16,251 nucleotides of DNA from Nitrososphaeraceae archaeon (GTDB lineage: Archaea > Thermoproteota > Nitrososphaeria > Nitrososphaerales > Nitrososphaeraceae): positions 1 to 16,251 of the forward strand of contig JAICHI010000006.1 of the NCBI GenBank assembly GCA_025922735.1, in the 5' to 3' direction. The position numbers and the translations under genes were made by a program. The notes under the pieces were generated by a model that saw nothing but the letters and a program-made list of their open reading frames with translations, was not told the DNA's origin and did no database searches. Positions within the stretch are counted from its first letter, which is position 1. Each line of letters opens with the position of its first letter. Shown here one piece after another: positions 6,155 through 12,750 of this stretch.

Positions 6155-7198
6155 TTGGCTCGCAATCAAGATCCTTTGCTGACAGTTGCATGGAAAGATA
6201 ATTCTGTAGTACTCATAGATCAGACAAAGCTTCCAAATAAGCTCGTCTATGTAAGGTGCAAAAACTACAAGGAAGTAGCAGATGTGATCAGAAAACTTGT
6301 AGTAAGGGGCGCACCAGCAATAGGCGTAAGCGCTGCTTTCGGTCTTGCACTAGCAGCCCAGGATAGCAATGCCAAGAGATTGCCTGAATTAATGACAGAT
6401 CTCGACAATGCATTCAAGGTGCTCCAGGCCACGCGACCTACTGCCGTTAACCTCTTCTGGGCATTGGAGCGGGTGATGGGAAAGGGCAAGCGTGCCAACA
6501 CAGTACAAGAAGCAAAAAGAGCAGTGCTTGACGAGGCGCTCAAGATGGCGGAAGAGGACGTCGAAACCAACAGGAAAATCGGAGCACATGGCCTCAAGCT
6601 GTTCAAAGACGGCGATATTGTGCTCACTCACTGTAATGCCGGCTCGCTTGCGACAGTCGCTTTTGGTACTGCCCTTGGTGTCATAAGAGCGGCTATGGAA
6701 TCTGGCAAACGCCTAAGCGTGATTGCGACGGAAACTCGCCCCGTGATGCAGGGTTCTCGTCTCACTGCTTTTGAGCTCCTGCATGACGGCATCGATGTCA
6801 GCTTAATAACCGACACCGCTGTTGGTCACATGATGGCGATGGGCGCGATCAACCACGTTATCGTAGGCGCCGACAGAGTGCTTCACACAGGCCATGTATT
6901 CAATAAAATTGGGACATACCAGGTGGCAATTCTTGCCAATAAACATAATGTGCCATTTTACGTTGCAGCGCCGTTGTCAACATTTGATTTTGAAAGTAAT
7001 CCTGATGATGTGTTAATTGAAGAGAGATCCGTAGACGAAGTGGTCAAGGTAGGCAAGAAGAGAATCGCGCCCAAAGGAGTGAGGGTCTTCAATCCTGCCT
7101 TTGACATGACACCGCCAGAGCTTATTACAGGCATCATTACCCAGAGAGGCGTACTCAAGCCGCCCTTTGAGAAGAATCTTAAAGCTTTGCTTGGTTGA
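6155..7198 (+). CDS. mtnA: S-methyl-5-thioribose-1-phosphate isomerase (aIF2B-related)
   Basis: This enzyme isomerises 5-methylthioribose-1-phosphate to the ribulose form in methionine salvage. The 347-residue protein has the family landmarks: RGAPAIGVSAAFG (51-63), RPTAVNLFWAL (94-104), THCNAGSLAT with the catalytic cysteine at residue 160, ETRPVMQGSRLTAFEL, ITDTAVGHMM, the GADR motif with the catalytic aspartate at 240, and NKIGTYQVAIL. These two residue numbers equal those I recall for the Bacillus enzyme. The start is a TTG; the stop of the upstream dehydrogenase lies 37 bp away and no ATG or GTG precedes the conserved N-terminal strand. The same fold includes ribose-1,5-bisphosphate isomerase and eIF2B-alpha-like proteins, but the TRPVMQGSRLTA block favours MtnA. 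Confidence 0.88.
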   Translation: MARNQDPLLTVAWKDNSVVLIDQTKLPNKLVYVRCKNYKEVADVIRKLVVRGAPAIGVSAAFGLALAAQDSNAKRLPELMTDLDNAFKVLQATRPTAVNLFWALERVMGKGKRANTVQEAKRAVLDEALKMAEEDVETNRKIGAHGLKLFKDGDIVLTHCNAGSLATVAFGTALGVIRAAMESGKRLSVIATETRPVMQGSRLTAFELLHDGIDVSLITDTAVGHMMAMGAINHVIVGADRVLHTGHVFNKIGTYQVAILANKHNVPFYVAAPLSTFDFESNPDDVLIEERSVDEVVKVGKKRIAPKGVRVFNPAFDMTPPELITGIITQRGVLKPPFEKNLKALLG

Positions 7199-7248
7199 TA
7201 AAGTTTTTATCATGTTTTGTCCAACCCTATATTATAGTAGGTAGAGAC

Positions 7249-7854
7249 ATGTCTACACAGCAAACAGTCACCGAGGAGCAAGTTTATGCAGCACTAAAAA
7301 AGTGCATGGACCCAGAGATACCTGTCAATGTAGTAGACCTTGGACTCATTTATGGAGTCAAGGTTGCTGACGGTAAAGACGTAGATATCAAGATGACGAT
7401 GACCACCAGAGGCTGTCCGCTTCATGATACCCTGGTAAGTGATGTCAAGCGCTATGTAGGAAAGGTAAACGGGGTCGCCAATGTCAACGTCAACATAGTA
7501 TGGGATCCTCCTTGGAGCCTTGAAAAAATGAATCAGGATGTGCGGGAGAAGATTGGCTTTGGAAGGCCACAGCTACGATTCCAGATCGACTATGAAAAGA
7601 GCAAGCCCATGAAAACGGGCAGATTTTCAAAGCAGGATGATGACGGATCGTTGATACTTGCAAATAATAAGGATCAGGGGTTCATGGTTAATGAAGCAAT
7701 CGTAGAATTCTGGAATGCGTGCGACGGAACAAAGACCATCAACGAGATCACCGACCAATTCTCAGCCAAGCTTGGCTTGCCAAGGCAGCAGGTCGAGCAA
7801 GAAGCGGTTCAGCTTCTACAGCAGTTACTTGAGGCTGAACTTCTCAAGGCTTAA
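7249..7854 (+). CDS. MIP18/DUF59 (SufT-like) protein fused to a PqqD-like domain
   Basis: The 201-residue protein starts at ATG 7249; an in-frame ATG at 7195 overlaps the end of mtnA and would add a hydrophobic, non-conserved leader. Residues 8-103 form a MIP18-family domain: EEQVYAALKKCMDPEIPVNV, VDLGLIYGV, then TMTTRGCPLHD with the conserved Cys56, and WDPPWS. Such proteins help assemble or deliver Fe-S clusters (SufT, PaaD). Residues 130-201 match a PqqD-type winged-helix domain (FMVNEAIVEFWNACDGTKTI, then EITDQF), which in other systems binds peptide substrates for radical-SAM enzymes. A basic linker (about 105-128) joins them. No radical-SAM gene or precursor peptide is visible nearby. 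The gene overlaps the next by 26 bp, so the two products are likely made together. The role is inferred: Fe-S maturation or client recruitment. Confidence 0.8.
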   Translation: MSTQQTVTEEQVYAALKKCMDPEIPVNVVDLGLIYGVKVADGKDVDIKMTMTTRGCPLHDTLVSDVKRYVGKVNGVANVNVNIVWDPPWSLEKMNQDVREKIGFGRPQLRFQIDYEKSKPMKTGRFSKQDDDGSLILANNKDQGFMVNEAIVEFWNACDGTKTINEITDQFSAKLGLPRQQVEQEAVQLLQQLLEAELLKA

Positions 7855-8428
7855 CGCTGGAGGATGGATCTTTCTTTCCATTTTTTCTCCTAAGTTAGTT
7901 GTAGAACTTGGCATGGGCGATGGCACACTTCTTGAAACCCTTGCCAAGTGCGATCGCCATTCGACATATATTGGAATCGAGCTTAACAATGAACAATGTG
8001 TACAGGCGCGGTCAAGAATCACTCTTTCAAATGTTATTATCATGAATAGCTCTTTTGAAGACATTGTTCCGACATTCTTAGATGAATCTATCGATCAATT
8101 CATAGCAGTGCTGCCCGACCCCGCATTAATTGATGAGAAAAGTGAGGAGCGGTGGAAGCCGTTCTACAGATCTGCGTACTCCAAGCTAAAGAAAGAGGGG
8201 CGGCTTCGACTTGTTACAGAATTAACTGATGAGTTATTGCAGCCTGTAAGCGATGATCGGTATTCAGCATGGGCTGATTGGCTTAAGTCCTGCTTCATCT
8301 CGCTTGGGTTCACACCAGTGGGTCAGCAGGAGGGTGCACCAAGACAATACTTGTCGCGCTGCATCAATCAGTTCAGTGGAGACCCCGAGCGCATACGCAT
8401 GATCACCCTTGATTTGCTCAAGCAGTAA
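7829..8428 (+). CDS. TrmB-like SAM-dependent methyltransferase
   Basis: The frame is open well into the upstream gene, but the methyltransferase core begins at VVELGMGDGTLL, so I chose the TTG at 7829 (199 residues, 26-bp overlap with the preceding gene). Residues 24-35 are the SAM-binding motif I (ELGMGDG), Glu51 in IGIE binds the ribose hydroxyls, NSSFED (73-78) matches the adenine-binding region, and LPDPALI (95-101) occupies the place of the PDPWPK motif of tRNA m7G46 methyltransferases. The following FYRSAYSKLKKEGRLRLVTE block also fits the TrmB class, but the tryptophan and lysine of that motif are absent, so the substrate may differ. Overlap with the MIP18-PqqD gene implies translational coupling. 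The next gene lies far downstream and a hairpin with A/T run follows the stop. Confidence 0.75.
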   Translation: MRLNFSRLNAGGWIFLSIFSPKLVVELGMGDGTLLETLAKCDRHSTYIGIELNNEQCVQARSRITLSNVIIMNSSFEDIVPTFLDESIDQFIAVLPDPALIDEKSEERWKPFYRSAYSKLKKEGRLRLVTELTDELLQPVSDDRYSAWADWLKSCFISLGFTPVGQQEGAPRQYLSRCINQFSGDPERIRMITLDLLKQ

Positions 8429-8450
8429 CTAAAAAAAAATTTCAGTTACC
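8425..8450 (+). terminator. Inverted repeat at the end of the methyltransferase gene
   Basis: GTAACT (8425-8430), overlapping the stop codon, pairs with AGTTAC (8444-8449), with A and T runs between them extending the stem. This may terminate the plus-strand transcript or act in both directions. Confidence 0.45.
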
Positions 8451-8527
8451 GCGTCTCCATGGACCCACACATCTAGCCTGCTAAAGATGACTTTATAATG
8501 GGATGCCATCAGTTGTAATGCGAAATT

Positions 8528-8653
8528 CTAATTCTTTTTGCGATCATGCTTGTCTCCTTTCTTGATGATTATTGCTGCGCCACTGGAAACACGCACTGCC
8601 TGACAGAAATAGCTTTTATCGTCATAGAACAAAACCGCCACTACTGCTTTAAT
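8528..8653 (-). CDS. Possible 41-aa gene with a non-standard start
   Basis: A minus-strand frame between 8653 and the TAG at 8530-8528 encodes an unusually protein-like stretch: IKAVVAVLFYDDKSYF, then CQAVRVSSGAA and a basic end IIIKKGDKHDRKKN. It contains no ATG; a GTG at 8641 gives 37 residues and an ATT at 8653 gives 41, which would restore the natural first beta strand. The frame closes at a TGA about 35 nt upstream of 8653. It lies alone in an otherwise empty 388-bp region between the methyltransferase and the zinc-finger gene. No family is recognised; it could be a real micro-gene or a remnant. Confidence 0.35.
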   Translation of the reverse strand: MKAVVAVLFYDDKSYFCQAVRVSSGAAIIIKKGDKHDRKKN

Positions 8654-8816
8654 AATAGTACATGCTATAACTGAAGATCATTCGGGAGAAAGTTGATCGA
8701 TCTCTGATAATATGACCTGCCTGCTTATGAAAAATTGTTAGTATAGAGACCGGCTTTTTTTGCAATAGATTGGGATTCCATCAGCCAGCCGGACAAATGC
8801 TCTTGAGAACAACAGG
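8654..8816. other. Intergenic stretch with no gene seen
   Basis: Neither strand has a convincing reading frame here. A GACCGGCT at 8748-8755, followed by a T run, can pair with AGCCGG at 8787-8792, but the loop is long and the arrangement is not a convincing terminator for either neighbour. Confidence 0.4.
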
Positions 8817-9185
8817 CTAGACACTCGCTGAATTATCCCTAACTTTATGCCGCAAAGCAAGATGATTTGCCATGCACTCCCTTGAGCAAAACTCGGCCTT
8901 GCAGCCCTCATGGCTGCAGGGCACTGGCTCAAGGTCATTGAACTTTTTGTTGCAGTACGTGCAAAGCGACTCAAGCTCAGGAACGTCACAGTTAAGAAAT
9001 GGCTCGCAGGAACGCTTTTCGCGGAACCACATCACCTCAATGTTCATAGTTTCAGCGTATGTCAGAACGGTATCATAAGCTTCGTAAAAACCGGCCGCAT
9101 AGAATTGACGAATAAATACAGAGCCACCTGGATGCTTTTTGGACGCAGGATTTCGATAGCTGACAAGCCATTTTTCTAAAGGCAC
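8817..9185 (-). CDS. Zinc-finger protein (treble-clef/MYND-like C-terminus)
   Basis: With the GTG at 9185 the protein has 122 residues. The N-terminal half (about 1-65) is an alpha/beta segment (GSVFIRQFYAAGFYEAYDTV, then IEVMWFREK) with no recognised family. The C-terminal half is a metal-binding finger: Cys75-x2-Cys78, Cys90, Cys95, Cys100-x3-Cys104, His108 and His113, which resembles MYND, AN1 or HIT fingers. The start is uncertain: the frame stays open a further 69 nt or so upstream (to a TAA near 9256) with a sensible lysine-rich sequence ending IASDDDVPLEKW but no ATG, so the protein may be longer or the GTG may be right. Finger proteins of this kind usually act in protein-protein contacts; no specific function is proposed. 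Confidence 0.65.
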   Translation of the reverse strand: MPLEKWLVSYRNPASKKHPGGSVFIRQFYAAGFYEAYDTVLTYAETMNIEVMWFREKRSCEPFLNCDVPELESLCTYCNKKFNDLEPVPCSHEGCKAEFCSRECMANHLALRHKVRDNSASV

Positions 9186-9401
9186 ATCGTCATCAGATGC
9201 TATATTTTTTCTGTTGCCCGTTCCCTTTTCATGGTATTTCTTGTAGGATACGTTTTAATTTCTTTCGATTCTAGTAGATAGTTAATTTTTGAATCAGATA
9301 GTATTACAAAAAAGGAAGTACTATTACTTTGAGTAGGATTAGAGCCTATGGCAAAAATTTTTTACACTTGATAAATGAATAGCAAAGGCGTCTATATGAT
9401 C

Positions 9402-10874
9402 CTAGCGGCGTCCAAGTGCCTTATGGAGATACTGATGCAGATCAGAGATATTGATCCTTTCCTGCTGCATTGTGTCCCTGTGTCTTACGGTTACGGTATC
9501 ATCCTGCATCGTCGTGTTGTCTACAGTTACAGCAAATGGTGTTCCTATCTCCTCAAGCCTGCGGTAACGCCTGCCGATAGACCCTGATTCATCGTAAAAG
9601 GTGTCAAAGTCATATTTTAGCTCAGAATTGATCCGGCGCGCTTTTTGGTCAAGGCCATCTTTAGTCATTAGCGGCAAGATGCCGACTAAAATTGGCGCAA
9701 GGTAAGGCTTTAGGCGAAGCACTACTCTATCATCGTGCTGCTCGTCTTTATAGTAACAATGCTCCAAAATTGCGTAGATGCTTCTGTCGATACCCATCGA
9801 CAGCTCAAACACATGCGGCAGCACCTTGCTTTGGGTTGCAGAGTCTAATACTTCGAGGTTCTGCTTGCTTGTGCTCGCATGTCCCTTTAGGTCGTAGTCA
9901 GATCGGTAGTTACATGCCACAAGCTCAAGCCAGCCAATGCTGGTCTCTACTTCAAAATCAAATGCGACAGAGGCATAGAAAGCCTTTTCATCCACTGATA
10001 GGTTCCTGAATCGGCTACGCTTTACATCTATGCCAATCTTGTCATAAAATTCTATGAGAAGTGCGAGGTAATATGTGATAAGCTTGTTCGGTGTCAACCC
10101 TTTACTGATTGCCTCCTCCGCAGTCACTTCAATTATCGAAGATCCATCAAATAGTCTAAGTACGGTATTCTTGACTTCTTCGAACTTTGGCATCTCATTC
10201 AGTCTGTCCGGGTTGCAAAAGATCTCTATCTCTGCTTGGTAAAACTCCCTTAAGCGGAGAAGGCTCTGCCTTGGTGCAATTTCGTTTCTGAAACTCTTGC
10301 CTACCTGCGCTATACCCATTGGAAGGCGACCCCTCATTGTCTTAAAGACACGTGCAAAGTCGACAAATATCGTCTGGCAGGTTTCCGGACGGAGGTATGC
10401 TTCCTCCGCTGCAGGGCCGATGCCAACAGGGAACATCATGTTGAACTTGCTTACCTCCCCAAACTCGCCGTTACAATTTGGACATCGCAGGTTGTGCTTT
10501 TTTATGAGCGCTTTTATCTCTTCTTCTGCCATCCTCTCTAGTACATTCTCACCTGTTTTCTCTGTGATGTATCGGTCTGCCCGGAACGAAGATCCGCACT
10601 TTCTGCATTTTATTACAGGGTCGGTAAAGTTGCCAATATGACCTGATGCAACAAAAACGCTCTTACTCATTATCTGACACCCGTCAATCTCTAGCATGTC
10701 ATCACGCCGTACAAGCTCTCGCCGCCATAGCTCGATAAACTTGTTTTTCATGTTGACGCCTCTCGGCCCGTATTCCCAAAAGCCAGCAGGCGCATCTGAG
10801 TAAATCTCGCAACTTGGAAAATAGAACCCTCGCTCTAGTGCCAATTTCATTACTTCATCATAATTAGCCACCAT
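9402..10874 (-). CDS. glyS: Glycyl-tRNA synthetase (class II, archaeal type)
   Basis: This class II enzyme charges tRNA-Gly with glycine. From the ATG at 10874 it has 490 residues (a TTG six bases upstream is in frame, but a TATA element sits about 30 nt before the ATG and favours it). Landmarks are the N-terminal GFYFPSCEIY and GFWEYGPRGV (motif 1 region), a CRKCG...CPNCNG zinc-ribbon pair (about residues 90-137), ETCQTIFVDF, motif 2 in GKSFRNEIAPRQ followed by REFYQAEIEIF (about 193-219), ELVACNYRSDYDL, motif 3 as GIDRS (361-365), and an anticodon-binding domain from about 385 on (PYLAPILVGILPL). It is shorter than many archaeal enzymes (about 570), with fewer insertions. It diverges from the aminotransferase gene. 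Confidence 0.96.
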   Translation of the reverse strand: MVANYDEVMKLALERGFYFPSCEIYSDAPAGFWEYGPRGVNMKNKFIELWRRELVRRDDMLEIDGCQIMSKSVFVASGHIGNFTDPVIKCRKCGSSFRADRYITEKTGENVLERMAEEEIKALIKKHNLRCPNCNGEFGEVSKFNMMFPVGIGPAAEEAYLRPETCQTIFVDFARVFKTMRGRLPMGIAQVGKSFRNEIAPRQSLLRLREFYQAEIEIFCNPDRLNEMPKFEEVKNTVLRLFDGSSIIEVTAEEAISKGLTPNKLITYYLALLIEFYDKIGIDVKRSRFRNLSVDEKAFYASVAFDFEVETSIGWLELVACNYRSDYDLKGHASTSKQNLEVLDSATQSKVLPHVFELSMGIDRSIYAILEHCYYKDEQHDDRVVLRLKPYLAPILVGILPLMTKDGLDQKARRINSELKYDFDTFYDESGSIGRRYRRLEEIGTPFAVTVDNTTMQDDTVTVRHRDTMQQERINISDLHQYLHKALGRR

Positions 10875-10900
10875 TTGCAAGGAGCAGACATCTCTGAGAG

Positions 10901-10913
10901 GCTTTAAATTTAT
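10901..10913 (-). promoter_or_regulatory. TATA box of glycyl-tRNA synthetase
   Basis: The minus strand reads ATAAATTTAAAGC centred about 32 nt before the ATG at 10874. The element is nearly palindromic (TTTAAATTTA), so it could also serve the plus strand, but the plus-strand aminotransferase has better-placed elements of its own. Confidence 0.6.
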
Positions 10914-10956
10914 GCCTGGGTTTCAGGCAAAAAGAGTATATATTATTTGTGAAGAC

Positions 10957-10969
10957 ATAACATTTTATC
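10957..10969 (+). promoter_or_regulatory. TATA-like element of the aminotransferase gene
   Basis: ACATTTTATCTCG is centred about 32 nt before a TTG at 10996. Its position supports a leaderless start at that TTG instead of the earlier ATG at 10912. A second AT-rich element (GTATATATTATTTG, near 10936-10949) lies further upstream and would suit neither start. Confidence 0.45.
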
Positions 10970-10995
10970 TCGGTCATATTCCCCTAGGTTTCAGG

Positions 10996-12177
10996 TTGAA
11001 GGTATCAGACAGGACACACGGGGTAGAGTACGCTATTCGCGACATTATCAGTTATGCGCGCAAATACCAGGCATCTGGCAAGGAGATAATCTACCTCAAC
11101 ATAGGAGATCCTGTGAGGTTCGACTTCAAGACACCAGACCACATCAAGAGAGCCCTTGTAGATGCTGTAATGCGTGATGAGAATTATTACACTGATTCTG
11201 AAGGACTGCCTGAGCTCCGGCAAGCAATCATGGAAAAAGAGTCTGAAAAAGGGTTCGACTTGACAGTAGAAGACATCATTGTCACCAACGGAGTATCAGA
11301 AGGACTTGACATGACAATGGCTTCAATTGTCGACCCTCGCACTGAAGTGTTGATGCCTGGTCCCTATTATCCCCCGTATGCTTCATACACAAAATTTTAT
11401 GGCGGCAAGCCTATTGAATTCAAGCTTCATGAAGACGGAAGGCCAAATCTTGAAGACCTACGGAGCAAGATAACTTCGCGCTCGCGTGCACTGTGTATCA
11501 TTAGCCCAAACAACCCCACAGGTGAAGTCTTCGATCAAAAGAGCCTTCAACAGTTGATAGATATTGCCACCGAATATGATCTCTATGTCATTTGCGATGA
11601 AATATACGACAAAATAGTTTTTGACTCTCATTTCACCGGCATAGGCAAGGTCGCCAAAGATGCCCCTGTAATCTTGCTCAACGGCTTTTCAAAGGCCTAT
11701 CTGATGACTGGCTGGCGCTGCGGCTATATCTGTCTGAACAGCAGCTCCAAAAAGCTTGGAGGATTGCGCGAGGATATACCCAAGCTTGCAAGAGTGCGGA
11801 TAGCGGCCAATCTGCCTGTCCAGATAGCGGCAGTGCAAGCGCTTCGGGGGCCACAGGCACATATATCTAAAATGGTTGATAAGCTGAGGACAAGGCGCGA
11901 CTATGTGGTCAAGCGTCTCAACGCAATGGGAATCCAATGCAAAGTTCCCCGTGGCGCATTTTACATTTTCCCAAAGATCAACACTGATAGCCGCTGGAAG
12001 GACGATCAGCACTTTGTAATCGACCTACTCAATAGCACTGGCGTACTAACTGTGCACGGTTCCGGCTTTGGCTCCACATACGGGTCAGGTCACTTTAGGA
12101 TCGTCTATCTACCACCAGAAGAAGTACTTGAAAAAGCAATGGACAAGCTTGAACGTTTCTTAAATACCAAATTATGA
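10996..12177 (+). CDS. Class I/II aminotransferase (alanine/aspartate type)
   Basis: This pyridoxal-phosphate enzyme moves amino groups between amino acids and 2-oxo acids; the overall pattern is closest to AlaA-type alanine and aspartate aminotransferases. From the TTG at 10996 it has 393 residues, starting LKVSDRTHGVEYAIRDI, where relatives normally begin; the ATG at 10912 would add 28 residues that read like untranslated DNA and lies upstream of the likely TATA box. Seen in order: YTDSEGLPELRQAI, TNGVSEGLDM, SPNNPTGEVF (about 171-180), ICDEIYD with Asp201 and Tyr204, and the cofactor lysine Lys233 in LNGFSKAYLMTGWR. The C-terminal domain includes GAFYIFPKI and HGSGFG. The exact substrates are not readable. 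Confidence 0.9.
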   Translation: MKVSDRTHGVEYAIRDIISYARKYQASGKEIIYLNIGDPVRFDFKTPDHIKRALVDAVMRDENYYTDSEGLPELRQAIMEKESEKGFDLTVEDIIVTNGVSEGLDMTMASIVDPRTEVLMPGPYYPPYASYTKFYGGKPIEFKLHEDGRPNLEDLRSKITSRSRALCIISPNNPTGEVFDQKSLQQLIDIATEYDLYVICDEIYDKIVFDSHFTGIGKVAKDAPVILLNGFSKAYLMTGWRCGYICLNSSSKKLGGLREDIPKLARVRIAANLPVQIAAVQALRGPQAHISKMVDKLRTRRDYVVKRLNAMGIQCKVPRGAFYIFPKINTDSRWKDDQHFVIDLLNSTGVLTVHGSGFGSTYGSGHFRIVYLPPEEVLEKAMDKLERFLNTKL

Positions 12178-12210
12178 GTAGAATTTATTTGCTATGCTAT
12201 GAAAGAACTG

Positions 12211-12226
12211 ATTCTTGTAGAAGAAT
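12211..12226. terminator. Hairpin between convergent genes
   Basis: ATTCTT and AAGAAT flank a four-base loop (GTAG) between the aminotransferase stop (12177) and the L15e stop (12257). A perfect six-base-pair hairpin in the convergent gap could serve as a two-way terminator; it is short, so confidence is moderate. Confidence 0.4.
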
Positions 12227-12256
12227 ACTTGAAACCTTCATCCTTGCCATCTTTCT

Positions 12257-12715
12257 TTACTTTGCAAACGCTTTAAGCTTGCCTCTCATCTCTCTGTCTT
12301 TTGAAATGGCTGGATGAGATGGGTCAACAAGTATGACTTCGTACCAGATGTTCATGCCGTCCTTGTGAAGGAAGTATGAGCCAAGCACTTCAAGATTTGG
12401 GAACTTTTCACCTACTCTTCGCTCAGCAACCTTGCGCATGCTGATGCCCTGCTTGATACGGACAACACCTATGTGTTTAGGCCTTCTACCTGAAACTGGG
12501 CGTTGCTTTCTCATGCCACCTCTACCCACACGAGCTCGGACGATAACGATGCCCTGTTTGGCCTTATAACCCAGCCTCCTAGCTCGATCAAGCCTGCTTG
12601 GTCTCACTATCCTGTGGATGGTTGGTTCTGTTCTCCAGGCAACGGCCTTGGATTTCAGCTCATCGGAATTCTCCTTCCACATCCGATGCCATGTTTGAGC
12701 CATGTAGCTGCGCAT
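12257..12715 (-). CDS. rpl15e: 50S ribosomal protein L15e
   Basis: L15e is a core protein of the archaeal and eukaryotic large ribosomal subunit and binds 23S rRNA. The 152-residue form from the ATG at 12715 starts MRSYMAQTWHRMWKE, the typical L15e start, and continues RPSRLDRARRLGYKAKQGIV, the glycine/arginine-rich RVGRGGMRKQRP, SGRRPKHIGV and the conserved EVILVDPSHPAI near the C-terminus. An AGGAG lies 10 nt before this ATG, and a TATA element (ACATATAAAGG, near 12742-12750) lies about 30 nt before it. An upstream in-frame ATG at 12754 overlaps the serA stop as ATGA and would add 13 residues; the ribosome site and family alignment favour 12715, but the coupled start is possible. Confidence 0.95.
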   Translation of the reverse strand: MRSYMAQTWHRMWKENSDELKSKAVAWRTEPTIHRIVRPSRLDRARRLGYKAKQGIVIVRARVGRGGMRKQRPVSGRRPKHIGVVRIKQGISMRKVAERRVGEKFPNLEVLGSYFLHKDGMNIWYEVILVDPSHPAISKDREMRGKLKAFAK

Positions 12716-12725
12716 TATATCACTT

Positions 12726-12750
12726 CTCCTGATTTTGGCCCCTTTATATG
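12726..12750 (-). promoter_or_regulatory. TATA box and Shine-Dalgarno site of L15e
   Basis: On the minus strand CATATAAAGG (about 12741-12750) is centred 30 nt before the ATG at 12715, and AGGAG (12730-12726) lies 10 nt before it. If transcription starts at the TATA-directed site the AGGAG would be lost from the leader, so the site suggests the gene is also translated from a longer serA-L15e message. Confidence 0.55.

Noticed and set aside
6265..6627. Minus-strand 120-residue frame inside mtnA
   Set aside because: It is a shadow of the strongly conserved MtnA frame, with low-complexity serine/leucine/alanine content.
8748..8792. Inverted repeat with T run as a terminator
   Set aside because: The loop is over 30 bases, the stem only six pairs, and the T run lies inside the loop and not after the stem.
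8738..8989. Minus-strand 83-residue frame overlapping the zinc-finger gene
   Set aside because: It is in another frame of the same strand and would destroy the clear cysteine-histidine finger of the 8817-9185 gene.
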